From assembly GCA_020205615.1 (NCBI GenBank), contig CM035171.1:11778160-11842159 (forward strand): DNA of 64,000 nt. The letters run 5' to 3'. A program made the position numbers and the translations under genes. Under the pieces are notes generated by a model. That model did no database searches. It was not told where the DNA came from and was given only the letters and a program-made list of their open reading frames with translations. Numbering within the stretch: the first letter of the stretch is position 1; each line of letters starts with the position of its first letter. Below, one piece after another: positions 34,659 through 47,834 of the stretch. Origin of the DNA: Panax quinquefolius. Lineage: Eukaryota; Streptophyta; Magnoliopsida; Apiales; Araliaceae.

Positions 34659-35520
34659 ATAATTACAAAATTATCACATATATATCTATTTCATTGAAAT
34701 AAATTTTACTCCATCTTCTCCGCATAAAATCAAAAAACAAAAGGATGAAATTAATTTTCATTCCATTGGAATGATTTATCCTCTAAAATGATCATCAAAT
34801 ACGCTCATTTTTATTTAATTCATTACTCTATTTTATTCCCTCAATTCAAATGTAGAATTATAACTTATTTTAATTTAATTTTTAATTTTAAATTAAATTG
34901 ATTACACTTTTATTTATAAATTATAACTTAAAATGATTTACAAGTTAACTTTAATTTTAATTTCAAGTCATTTCAAAATAAATCGTAGTCGAACGGACCC
35001 TAAAAACATTGTCGAGTCTTCAATTAGTTTATTTTATCTTATTTTTTTACAGTTATTATTTTTCATCAAAACGTTTCAATTAATAATTTATTTATTTTTA
35101 GGAAAAATATTTCAATTCTAATAATTTGACGAAATATGCCCTTAAAATTAAGGAAATTGATATTTTTCACATGACTTTCACATAATAATCGTCGCTATAG
35201 ATCCTATAAGCGATTTTTTTAATTATATATACATCTATAATATGAAAACTTTAATGCTTGTAAAAATATCAATTTCCTAAAATTAATAAGAGGTAAACCA
35301 CGATTCACTAGCATGATGTGGAATCTTATTGGCATATGGTGTGTATAAAAAAAAACTTTTAATATATTTTTTGTTGAAATAATTCTAACCATTTAAAAAA
35401 TAGTAATGTGAGTTTTAAAATTTTAATTTCAAATGATATGGTATTGAATATTTTAATAATAATTTATTACATAGCGAATTATATGAGATATACCCGATCA
35501 ATGTTATGATACATTATTTG
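34659..35520. other. AT-rich intergenic, nothing assigned
   Basis: Only short ORFs and A/T-rich text, with no domain or repeat structure that I can support. Confidence 0.5.
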
Positions 35521-35740
35521 AGCACTTTTTAAAACACAAAAAAACTAAAACCATCACCCTTGAAAGATATTTATAGAAAAGAAAATGCCTTTTAATTATT
35601 AAAATAATTTATATAAATATATCTATATACATATAATCGTATAAAAACAATATTCTATTATTAATTCAAATAAAATATAGAAAACTAAAAAGAAAAAAAA
35701 TGTTAATCAAAATTTTCTTCCCTCCCCTGTTTCATCACCT
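35520..35740. repeat. First copy of a duplicated segment (see 37190-37405)
   Basis: About 200 bp including 'gatatttatagaaaagaaaa', 'tgccttttaatt' and 'ctatatacatataatcgtat' match 37190-37405 closely. The Mutator-type element at 35750 interrupts the continuation of this copy. Confidence 0.75.
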
Positions 35741-35749
35741 TTATAAAAT

Positions 35750-36882
35750 GGGTTAAGTTCAGATGACCACCTGTAGTCAGTAAAGCTACATTTAAACTCC
35801 CGACCTTTTGAGTTAAAGTGAAAAAGTGCTTTCCGTCTTAACTCCGTTAATTTATTTGACTTTTGACTTAATTACCCTCACTATGGTAAACAGGAATTTT
35901 GCAAGGAAAAAAAGAACGCACAAACATAACCATAAAAATCCGCAAACCACAAACATCACCATAAAATCCGCAAGGAAACCAAATAGTTGGCGAAAGGCAT
36001 GGTTTAGCGACAAAATGTTATGGAATCCGGTAAAAATTGAATACCTATAATAGTTTGTTATCTAATTCTATAAATCACACCTTGTAAAAGTTCTGATATC
36101 TCCAAACCGACTTACTCAAATAAGAATGGAAGCTTACTCTATAATTGTATAATCCATTTCCTAATAGGCTACCGGGTTAGGCTTGGATTAAGAGTAGGAC
36201 TAGTTTGATTTAGGCGAAATTAGATGTACAACCTAAATGGGTCTAATGAAGATTGATGTATGGGAAGCCTTGGGGGCGACACAGGTGCGATATGAGGAGA
36301 GTCGGCGATGGATAACAGTACCATCGATAACATCGAATTGAACAAATAAATGAAGCGATAACGAATAAATCCGGATCGAAAAACCACAACAGATCTCGAG
36401 CGCATCCTCTTCCAAACCGAGATGAAATCGGTTCAAGATCTCGAGAACTAAAATAAGTTCAAGATCGAGAAAATGGAAAGGTGAATAGGGAGAAACTCCA
36501 CGATCTAAAAGCCCACGCTTTTCAGTGAATCCACCGAGTCTCCGCCGACATCGGGCCGCCAGAGAATCAAAAGTAGGTTTGAAGCCTTGTCAAAAATCGG
36601 AGATTTGTTTAACTTTGATGAAGCCTCTTCATTTTCTTTCATGGCTAAACAAAGATAAAGAAAGAAGGGCTATTTTGGACATTTAATGCTTGTTTTTATT
36701 TATTACACCTCCTTTTCACGCTTTTAGGCGTCGGCATACACTTGTGATTAAGTTGGATGGAAAAAGATGACTTTTTCACTTTAACTCAAAAAAGTCGGGA
36801 GTTTAAATATAGCTTTCTTACGACTACAATTGGTCAAGTAAAAATCGCTCAAACCCAGTAAGTCAATCATCGAACTTAACCC
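35750..36882. mobile_element. Mutator-type element, 1,133 bp, perfect 9-bp TSD
   Basis: Flanked by TTATAAAAT on both sides (35741-35749 and 36883-36891); 9-bp duplications are typical of MULEs. The ends are inverted repeats: left 'gggttaagttcagatgacca', right '...cgaacttaaccc'. Homology continues inward about 100-110 bp through 'tttaaactcccgac' and 'ttgagttaaagtgaaaaagt' on each side. The interior has no transposase. A 74-codon plus ORF and overlapping minus ORFs (36220-36436) are not recognised. A captured gene fragment (Pack-MULE) is possible but not shown. Confidence 0.88.
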
Positions 36883-37014
36883 TTATAAAATTGATGTAAA
36901 CCACTCCCCTTTCCCCCACTGACAAAAAAATAAAAATCCTTGATTTGTCACCCCGGCACGTAATTTATGTTCTTTCTTTCTCTTCAACGTCCATTTGGAA
37001 GCTATGGGGAACTT

Positions 37015-39350
37015 TAGGATAATAAACACCGGCGAAAAGTTTGAAAATAGTCAAAATTTAAAATAAAATTAACACTTAAATATATATTGTGACATGGGCA
37101 AGTTCAATCATCGATGGATTCACACGCCTTTGCCAAAAAGTTTTTTAGCTCCAAATACTTCTCTGTAAAAATAAGGTGATACACATTATTTGAGCTCTTT
37201 TTAAAAAAAAAAAAAAACCTGACATCACCCTTTAAAAAGATATTTATAGAAAAGAAAATGCCTTTTAATTGCTAAAATAATTTATATAAATATGTCTATA
37301 TACATATAATCGTATAAAAATAATATTCTATTATTAATTCAAATAAAATTTAGAAAACTAAAAAAAAGGAAAAATGTTAATCAAAATTTTCTTCCGAGCC
37401 CGTATTGGACCGTTAGGATGATAAACACCAGCGAAAAGTTTAGAAAATAGTACAAAATTTAAAATAAAATTAACACTTGAAATATATTGTGACATGGAAA
37501 AGTTCAATCATCAATGGATTGATTACATTAACTTAGACCTCTATTTATACTACTCAAACAATCCAAATCCTAATAACAATAGAACAAATTATTCTAATCC
37601 TAATAGGAATTACAAACCATAACCCTAATTTCCCCAAGTAGAAATCAATTTGGAAAAGAGAATTCTATTTCTATAAAAATAATAGAAACCTTATTTAGAA
37701 TGTAAATCTAAACCTGAAAGAAATCCTAATTATAATAGAATTTGATAAGTATCTCGGAAAATAAATCCCAAAAAAGTTAGGCCAATAGAATATGCACCTC
37801 TAAATAAAGCCCATTTATCCAACTCCGCTAAGAATATATAATAATGCCTTTCTCCTCTCCCGAAATCGACAATTTGAGACCGGCTTAATCCTGAACACTA
37901 CTTCAAAAAACACAAAACAAAACAAATCAATAAGTTCAATCCAAAACACTTCCCACCAAATCCTAATAACAATAGGAACAAATTATTCATCAAAGAGAGA
38001 GAATAACAAATTTTCCCATGAAAAATGCAAAATATAATTCAACAATTCCATGAAGACGCAACGCCTCTAATAGAATTACAAAATTAATTTCATGCCATAA
38101 CCACAATTTCTAAGTAAGAAATCGATTTGGAAAAGAAATTCCTATTTCATTTATAAAATAATAGAAACCTTATTTAGAATGTAAATCTAACCTTTGGAAA
38201 GAAATCACTAATTATAATAGAATTTGATAAGTATATGGAAAATAAATCCTAAAAATTAGGCGATAGAATATGCCTAATATTTTTTCAGGAAACAAAATCT
38301 TTTTCCCTAAAAAACGCTCCCAAAATCCTTGCTAACGTTAGGATCTTTCTTGGCGTGAAACTTGCTTCTTTCTTTCGTGTAATCACGATTATGTAAAGTT
38401 ATAAAGACCCACTGAGTAATGTCTCAAATTCTCGCTACGTCCCATGAATAACTCTCATTGGAAATTATTGCGTCAAGGATTGTATCAGCACTGGGAGGAG
38501 GATCACGAAGGAGGAGGCAAATTCAAAATCGGAAACACGGCATTATATTGTGACATGGGCAAGTTCAATCATCAATGGATTCACACGCCTTTGCCAAAAA
38601 GTTAGGGTTAGCTCCAAATACTTCTCTGTAAAAATAAAAATAAAAATAAAATAAAAATAAAATGGGGTAAATCAAAAGATAAAAATGATTCTACCATCAA
38701 AATAGCTAACAACAAATTTTCGATAGAAGCATCTGAAAACATGTTTTAAATAAGCTACATTGAAAACCTTCAGATGCATTAGTTAATCTAATGAAATAAC
38801 TAACCACCCATATAACTCACATGCTTTAAAAAACAATTTTCCATTTATCACACGATCTAAAGTGCTAAATTGATTAGGCATTGTATCATTATCACATGTA
38901 GATAAAACAAGTACTATGCAATTTGCTCAAAGCGTATTATCAAAACAAGAAAAGAATAACGATATGTTTACGAATTCAAAATCGACGAACAAACTCAAAT
39001 TACTTTCTTTCGGATGTTCACCATCTTTGCTTTAGATCATGGATTTCATCTTGAACACTACTTCTCTGTAAAAATAAAAAAATTAAAGATAAGTAACTTG
39101 CTAGAAAGGCTTAGCTGATACTCAAATGATAGACTCCACGGCAAGACGTGATGGAGCGGTCGTCGTCGCCGATCGCTTTCTAAGACAAATGTTGGGTGAA
39201 TTGCTTGAAACACCTTAACCCGCGCCTATATGTAGATTCGTAAAAATAAAAAAAGAACCAAAAGTACAAATATATTGAAAAATTAACTTAGACCTCTATT
39301 TATACTAAAAATCAATTTGGAAAAAGAAATTCCTATTTCTATAAAATAAT
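37015..39350 (-). repeat. Mosaic of duplicated LTR-like segments, orientation minus
   Basis: Several blocks recur. 'aaacaccggcgaaaag..atattgtgacatggg' style blocks lie near 37025, 37425 and (part) 38548. 'cacacgcctttgccaaaaag' lies near 37120 and 38585. A ~280-bp block with 'taatagaaaccttatttaga' and 'tttgataagtat' lies near 37530-37800 and 37960-38280. 'taacttagacctctatttat' lies near 37530 and 39285. On the minus strand the last reads TATAAATAGAGG, a TATA-box-like sequence, so these are probably LTR fragments of a minus-strand retroelement family. No pol coding was found. Confidence 0.5.
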
Positions 39351-39779
39351 AGGGTATCAGTATGCTTTTTGACGACTGAAGGGCGTAAGAATGAAGAATC
39401 ACTGAGTGAAAAAAATGGCGATGTATTCAGTGATGGGTGGCTAAGGCTACTGTGACAACTGCTTAAGCTCAAGCCAAGAGAATGCAATGTGAAGAGTGTG
39501 ACAGACAAAGCAGGGGAAACAGGCAACCTCAATAGTCGATAATATATTAATATGTAGCATTCAACAAATAACGTAAAGAGTAGAATTTCAAATAGTTGTA
39601 AATACCATCAGCTTGAAATTATAATCAAAATTGAATTTTGTCTCCTCCAAAACAAACTAATCAAATGTATATGCTAAAACTTAAGTTTTTCTCAAAAACA
39701 GAATGTAACCCACCTTTATGGGGTTGAAAAAAATCATAAAAGAGCTGCAACTTGTTGAACCAGGGGGCATCAATTCGCT
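39351..39779. other. Probable 3' UTR/downstream region of the VDAC4-like gene
   Basis: Directly downstream of the minus-strand stop at 39780-39782. A 75-codon minus ORF (39305-39532, Ser/Leu-rich) has no recognised domain. The UTR end is not determined. Confidence 0.35.
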
Positions 39780-42700
39780 TCAGGGCTTGAGAGCAAGGGC
39801 AATGCCCAATTTTGGGGCAGCATTTACAGCCTTTGTGTCACACTCAGCCGAAACAGTTACAAGAGACTTGGGCCTCCATTCTCGTTGGCATAACATAGCA
39901 ACCTTTCCATCGTTGGAGAATCGTGTTTTCAGCACGGTGAAAGGATTAACTACATGGGCACTCCCAATGCTAAAACTGTTTTCATAGGTAGAAAACTTGT
40001 GAATCATCTCTGCAGCAACCTCAGTTCCACTTGAGGGATTTACAGACTGAACATAAGATGCCTTCAATGTTTGTCCTCTGTCCGTCCTATATTAAGATAG
40101 TTTAAGCTTTATAAAAGGTGCATCGACACATTAAAAATTTCAATAAACAATAAATCATTCAATATAATTCAAAGTACAATCTAGTTTTCCTAGCATTTAA
40201 TTTCAGTAAAAAGAATCAGAGACTATTGTTACCAGCTGACCTAGATGCAGGAATCCTTTCCTTAAAAAAATTTCAATCGTGGCAACTCCTATTGTTTTTT
40301 TTGTTATATTTAAGGAGTAGAGATGTAACCCTAATCCTATTCTAATTTAATTAGTTGAATTCCCGATAGAAAAATCATAATTAATTCATCCGATATCAGA
40401 ATTGAGTGAATCCAAAATCTATTTCTTCAGTTTTTCGTTCTCTACAATTATAAAGAGGAAGATAAGTTATTTGACATAATCTTCATGCCTTAAATTGCTG
40501 AAAACCGTAACTTATCCTGATTCTTGCCACTATTTTCAACCCTAGTTTTGAAAATTCGTAACCAAGTCATAGAGTGATTCTTGAACCTATTTCATGTATC
40601 TTTTAGAGAGCTACAATTCTTGTAAAGATATGAAGAGATTTTGAAAACTCTAGAAGACCCGAAAGTCAAAATTTTTACTGTTGCGTATTGAAGAAAGACG
40701 AACAAAAAAGGTAAATACTCCCTCCAATCCTAAAAGATTGTCATTTTAGAAGAAAAAATTTGTTCCAAAAAGTTTATTGTTTACAACTTTCGAAAATAAA
40801 TTATTTATTTTTCTCATTGTATTTTGATTTTTAATAGTTTTCAACTTATGATAGTGGTTTTCAAACAAATTAGTGATTGTTTTTAAATAAAATATCTTTT
40901 AGACATAAATTAGATATCATGAAATTAGTGATTGTTTTTAAATAAAATATAGATTTTATATTAATCGGAATATAATTTATATTAAGAATATAATTTGATT
41001 GAAATGCTAAAATCTCAAAAATCAATTTCTATATTTTAAGGTCTATTGCGTGGGTTATCTCTTAATCCGACCGTTGGATCGTTATGAGTTTTAGATATGT
41101 TATATATACAAGCTAATATATGTTCACCAATTTTGAGCTGTTAAAGATTAACATATGATTTGTCATGAATTTTAAAAGTGGCTGGTCTGAGATTTTTTTC
41201 AAGCAAATTTTCAGTAGTGAGTTCTAATATTTAAAAATGTACAACTTAATGATTTTAAATCCGATTTGGGTGATTCTTAAGGCTAAGTTGAAGTATTTGA
41301 AGTCTAGTTTTTGCTAAAATTAATTAATTTGATAAATAATTTTTAGTTAATGGTAATAAGACCATAAAAGCGAACTGGCGTCTTAAGAATAATTTGTCAT
41401 ATTAGGGTTTTAAGATTTGTTAAGTTTTGTTATTGACTTTTTAAGTTTTAGAGTATTAATAGTGATCTATGACGATAATTAAAGGCATCTTTCAATGAAT
41501 TACGAATTATTATGAAATTATTAGTTTGAATTATATTTAAATCGAGATAAATATGTTTAGGTGGTGAATAACATTTCGTATTTGTTATCGTTGACATTTG
41601 AGGAAAAGATTTTGTGAAGTGTGCTATAAGTGTTTTTGAGTATCAGATACAAATTCCGTACTCAATTCCTTTGATTATTGTTGTATTCTTTATATATCAT
41701 AATATCTTCATTTGTTACATTTTCTTATATTTTTGTAGGCACTCTTGAATAGAAGTTTGATCTTTGATACTGATGTAGGACGAGGTCGTGAAAGTTGATT
41801 GAAACAATATAAGAGGTTTTGGAAGCCTATTGAATAGAAGTTGTATTTTAATTAATTTTTTTTTATTTGTAGTTATCTTATTTAATTCGTGGTTATCTTA
41901 TTAGAGTCTAATTTAGGTTAGAAAGTTATCTAGAGTATTATAATTAAATAATTAGAATTGATTGAGTTTTGTGCAATGTTCGAAAAAAAAAAGCTGCAAA
42001 GTTTTTCTCGAAGACGATGCGGCGTAAGCGAGGTGGAAGCGAAGCGTAAGCCTCGATTTAATAAATATTGAATATATACAAATTTTATGGTGATGAATAA
42101 TTTAGAATAAAAGATTATTATCAACACTCGACTTAAATGAGTTATCAACACTGAAATATTTTTTTTTGGTTCTAGGACTTAAGTTAGGAAATATAAAGAA
42201 ACATGCAGGGGTTGAAATGAAAGAAAATAAAACTATAGGGGTTCTTATGTAAAAATTTTAGGGACTATTTTGAAATTTAAGAAAACTTTTGGGATGGAAC
42301 TAAAATTTATAAATACTATGGGTACCTACACGTAATTATTTGTAAGATATTTAGTAGTTAATAGATCGATAGTACTTTTTTTCTCCAAAAAGAGAGAGCG
42401 GAGGAAGACACTTCACAAAGTCGCATACGAAATAAATGACCTGAGCACGAGCGATCTGTGAAGAAGAAAAAGAAAGTGAAGAAGAACAAGAAAAGAGAGA
42501 GAAAGAGAAGTCGCACGAACCTGTTTTTTTATTTCTAATCAAGGAGTAGGCCTTGTTACGCCTCGAGGCGCAAGGCGACGAGGCACACGCCTCAGTTGAA
42601 TAAAGCTCAAGCCTCTGAATTTCTCAGTAAGGCGTAGGCCTCGCCACATCTAGCTCCCGCCTCGATCGCAATTTTGAACAATGGTTTTGTGTGAGATTAT

Positions 42701-45700
42701 CTGTATGATATTTATCCTTTATCCCAAAACTCCGTCCCCATCATTTTTGGTATTAGAGCTAAATTCAATCCATCCTCAGCCATCCAAAAATCAGTGTCAT
42801 CACCTTAAGCCATAAATTGCCAATATGATCAAACCCTAGCCATTACACTCGGACTAATTACACCCCAAGCGGCTACAAATCTATTGCCCACAAACCAGCC
42901 ACAATCCCCAACCAACCGTTACCCGAAAAGTTTAAAAATATATATATTACTTGCTGCCCAACCCATAAGCTTTAATGTTGCTACGACAACCTTAATAACA
43001 CCAAATCTTACCTAAACACAGCCATAATCAACCTCAGTACACTATACATATACCAACCACAACCTTAATTTCAGCCGAAAACCAAGCCAAACACAGACCA
43101 AGTAACAGCCCAAAATCGCAGCCAACATAGGCAAAAAAAAAAAAGGGGAAAAGAAGATTAGGAGAAGTAAAATAGCAATGACGCCATCCCTTGCCGCTAG
43201 TGTTGTCGTCGCCATCCTCATCTTTATAGAGTTGTTTAGCCTTTTCATCCCTAAGTTGCTCCTCATCTCATGTGACATGAAGAAATAAAATAGAACAAAG
43301 GAATCAAAATATAACATAGATCAGATTTGGAGAAATAAATATCTCCTGACAAATTAAAGTTAAGTACCCCATAGTTTTTATAGTTTTCTATTTTAGCCCC
43401 CCAATTTTTCTTAAATTTTAAAATAACCATGATATTTTACATATCAACCCCTACACTTTCATCTGTTGCACTTTTATCCCCTTCAGTTTTATTATATTCA
43501 GTTCAAACTTTATTTCTTGAAATTTTCTGCACCCAAGTCCTTAGATTAAAAAAAGGGGAAAAAAGAGAGGCCATATTTTTATTTACAAGAACCATGGTAA
43601 ACGCCAGAGAAATGAGTCAAGCTTGATACTTATATGTTACAACAAGATGAGCGTCTTAAAAAGATTAAAATTTTAATCACAACACTTACTGCAAATGCAA
43701 CAAATGTTTAAGCTTTTATTACAACACTTGCAGCAAAACTTGACGTACTCACAGAAAAGAAGATGCTCATAAGAATTTTGAAGACCCCATCCGGATCTTA
43801 GAATGAATGCAGTGGATAGAAGAGCGATATACTTCATAGCGATAATGGTCCTGAAGCATTCTTCGATTAAATTCATAGTTTGAAGAGCTTCTTTCGTTGG
43901 TATCCGATGAAAGAAAACTTTTCTTTGTTGAAGCGAAGTTGAAAGGAACATCTCATATTTGGTGGGATCAACATCAGCGAAATTTATATACAGCTGCGAG
44001 AAGATGGGTAAATATAAAAGCTGCATTGACTCGACGTTTTGTACCTTGAGATTAAAAGCAGCGAGTATATTTACAGTTAACTGAGTTGGTACAAGAGTAA
44101 ATAAATCGTAGTATACTTGATGTTCAACGATTTGGTTATACGGTCTAAATTCTCTTGGGTTGAAGAATTTTTAATCTCCATGTATCATCGAAGATTGAAT
44201 TTAGAAATTGCATGTAGTGTAGTGTCATGTAAAATTTTGCTCTTAGATGAGGTTGTTCAAGTTGCCAACCAAGTAGAGGATAATTTGAAAAAGAATTTTG
44301 TTAGGCTTCCAATACAAGTCCAAACTTGGAAGAAGTGTAATTTTGTGGATCCTATTTTAAATAGGCCGGTGGAAAGATCGTCAGCAAGCCCTTCAGCTAC
44401 TAGCAGGCCTAGTCGTACCCCATGTTCTTCTAATGCTAGCAACAATCACACGAGCTATAACTGTCGTGGTTTTGGCAACATGTCTTTTGAGTGTCCTTCC
44501 CCAAAGATGAATGTTGCCTCTTCTCCCTCTAGGCAACTTGTTATTGTTAACAAAGAGTGAGGGAAAACTGACTTAAATGAAGAAGTTCGCAAGTCGTTGG
44601 ACGTCGAATATGAGCCCGATGAACAATATTTGAAAGTTAATGCTCATTTGAAAGGATGTTTAGGTGTTCTTCGACCTTTACTTGTTGCTCAAAAACATAA
44701 GGATGATCCTAAAATCCATCGAGGATTTTTTAGACGAGAGTTATATATGCGGGACATGTGTGCTCTCTTGTGATTGATAGTGTGAGTTGTATGGATGTTA
44801 TCTCTGAGAAAGCAATTAAGAAATTTAGGTTAAAAGTTAGACCTCACCCGAAGCCTTATGATGTTGCATGGATTACCAATACAAAGTTGCGAGTTACCCA
44901 GATGTGTTTGGTTACATTTTCCGTTGGCAAGCTTAAGGATATCGTTACGAGTGATGTACTACCTCATAAGGATTGTCACATTATCTTAGGACATACATGG
45001 CTATGGGATCGTCATGTACAACATGATGCTCATGCTAATATCTATTCGATTATCAAAGGCTAAGTTCACTTTTACTTGTATCAACATGCCAAATTTCAAG
45101 CTTGCAAAGAATTCTTTGTTGATCCAAAGTGCTAATTCTTGTGTTGATATTTTTAACTCGACATAGTCGAGTTTTTCTCAACAGAGGAGAACTGATGTAG
45201 GACGAGGTCGTGAAAGTTGGTTGGAACAATTTAAGAGGCGTTTGAAGCCTATGGAATAGAAATTGTATTTTAATTAGTTTATTTTATTTGCAGTTATCTT
45301 ATTTAATTTGTGGTTATCTTATTAAAGTCCAATTTAGGTTAGGAAAGTTGTCTAGGAGTATTATAAATAGTATTTCACTTCATTATTTTGATACATTAAA
45401 TAATTAGAATTGATTGAGTTTTGTGTGAGATTATCTGTGTAATATTTATCAGTTCCTCAAAACCCCCGTCCCTATCAGATATCTTGACTTTATTATGTAA
45501 TTTGTACTATTTTCCTTCTATTATAATTTGAACATATTCCATATTTCTTCAGCGATACTATCATTATTTTGATTTCTTTGTACTGTTAATTGTTCAGAAT
45601 TTGGTCATCGCTTAATTGTTTCGTTTCTAATTAAATTCTTATTTTGTTTAAGTTTGGTCTAGATGTTCCAAACATCATATTTTGCAATCTTTTGAATTTG

Positions 45701-47801
45701 TTCTTCACACATAAAACTCTATTGACCTTTGTAGAGCGGTACATGTTACATTACTTTGGAGGTATTTTATCTATGATTTGATTTGGTTCAACATGTACGT
45801 TTAGAACCCCTTTTATTGGTATTATGTGACATGTGTTGTGACATAATATTTTTGTAGAATAAGCGATAGGATATACTGAGCTATAACCACATGTGGGGGT
45901 ACCACATGTGGGGGTACCACATGCATGTCCTCTTGTCACCGAGGCACGACATTTTTCGTGGCGGTGTAATTAGTCCACGGCGGCGTATCCTTTTGTATGT
46001 TGCTCTAGGTGTGAGCTTTAGCCATTTGATGTTTGTTCAAGATGCGTATTGGTCGGCCTTAGTTTCTATTTTGTTTTGCGGATTGGCGATGTTTGTGCTA
46101 GACATACCTTCCGATTTGCATGCTTTTGGATTCGCGGTCCAATGTGTGATTTGCATGCGTGACATTATTTTGACTTGTCTGTGTGACAAAGTTCTGTTTT
46201 GTTCTGAGCTCGGTATGAAACAACTACTTAGCCACCTTGATTCAACCTTCTGTTTGTTTCGTTAATTTTGTTGATTCAAATATATTCTATTCAGACTTTG
46301 GAAATTATATTATGGTCTATTTATGCTTGAGGCCTTGTTCAATATTTTGTCAATTGATTTTGTATTTAAGTTATACATCTTTTGTATATCTTTATCCGCA
46401 CGCTCATGCGGTGTTTTTCTTCCGACAGATTTAATGGGCGGTTTAGGGTTACGTGTGAAGAAAATTACATTTGACCTAATAAGTTAATTTGATTTTAGGG
46501 TTTGATTATTGTGTAATATTTTGGAGAATTATATTTAATTTGACATTGATGGATTATTAACTATTAAATATTTTGAAGCAGGGACGGAGCCAGGATTTGT
46601 TCTTTGGGGGCCAAAAAAAATTTTAACAGCATAAAATATATTTATCACTAAAAAGTAAAATTTCACTATTACAAAACATATTTTTACTAAAACAAAAATA
46701 ATATAGTAATAGAATTTGCTTTGACAAAGATAATAAAACATAGCAAAAAAAAGTCTTTTAAAACATATCAAAACTTCTTGAAGTAGTAGATATTTTCAAA
46801 CCAAACCAAATGTACAAGTGAGTTTTATAAAATTTTCAAACTTTGGGGTGAATCTTACAAAAGGGGCCCTCCAATATCTTGGCTCATCCTGTTTTGAAGT
46901 TAAGTGCTAGGTTCTGAAATCGAAACTCCCTTTAGATATTTCAGACTAAGATTATCAGATATTTAATTCCCAAAAGGGGTTAACAAAATCTATTAAAAAC
47001 TATTAAACCAGAACTATTTAAAAATAATTGAAAATGTTCATACTTTCACAGTAACAGAAGAAAAATATCAGTAAGATTTTTTGAAGAAACTTCAGGTAGG
47101 TGATTTATCTTATCCATAACCTTTTTTGGATAAGTAGAAAAAGTCCGTTACTTTTCAAAAGGAAGCTAACAATTTGCTTATTCAATCCATTCCAAAAGCA
47201 TCTTTTGGTAAAAATATCCATAAATGAATGGAGATCTTGAGCATTCTAAAATGGTGTACTATGTTAGTATCATAGTTGTCACAGTTGCCAATGACGGATA
47301 AGTGGCCAAAAGTCCATCGCCAAGGCGTCTTATCAAATGACAAGTCGCTTAACAATTTATATATTATTTATTTTACATAACTATATTAGCAATAAAATTT
47401 CATATACATTAAAACTCAAAACATAACACTTATGGAATAACATTAAATATATTTCATTATAATTATCATAGTTATTTTTATGTATTTATTTCATTATCAT
47501 TAAAATTATTTTTAGTATTTATTTTATTTTTATTATTTTTGTTTATTTAAATATATGTATATAATATTATTTTATTTTATCTTATTTTTATGGTATCATA
47601 ATTATTTAATTAATAACTATAGAAATTTATATAAATTTAATTATTTTTAACATATTATTTGTTGTTTATTTAAATATATATTAATTTCTTTTTAATATAT
47701 ATGATATATATTAAATATAATATTTTTATTTTTTATTTTTATTTATTTTATTATATATATATATAAATAAATTTATACGTATATAAATATATATATAGAT
47801 T

Positions 47802-47834
<33 letters not shown>

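Larger units (their letters stand above)
41771..45477 (+). mobile_element. LTR retrotransposon with gag and protease but no RT, inside the VDAC4 intron
   Basis: The 5' LTR (41771-42743, interrupted by a nested hAT element) and 3' LTR (45193-45477, 285 bp) both start TGATGTAGGACGAGGTCGTG and end CCGTCCC(C)ATCA/CCTATCA. The primer-binding site TGGTATTAGAGC (from 42748) matches the initiator-Met tRNA type with one change. A purine-rich tract 'acagaggagaac' abuts the 3' LTR. The flanks GATAC/GATAT suggest a 5-bp target duplication with one mismatch. The interior holds gypsy-type gag and a retropepsin-like domain. It then passes directly from the protease stop (about 45063) to the 3' LTR 130 bp on, leaving no room for RT, RNase H or integrase. 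This resembles non-autonomous TR-GAG-type elements. Confidence 0.85.

Noticed and set aside
37015..39350. A complete LTR retrotransposon
   Set aside because: Repeated LTR-like blocks are present, but I found no gag, pol or primer-binding site, and the repeat order is scrambled.
45891..46434. Coding exon of a host gene on the plus strand in the VDAC4 intron
   Set aside because: No recognisable domain, and no splice or promoter context was found; kept only as an unexplained ORF.
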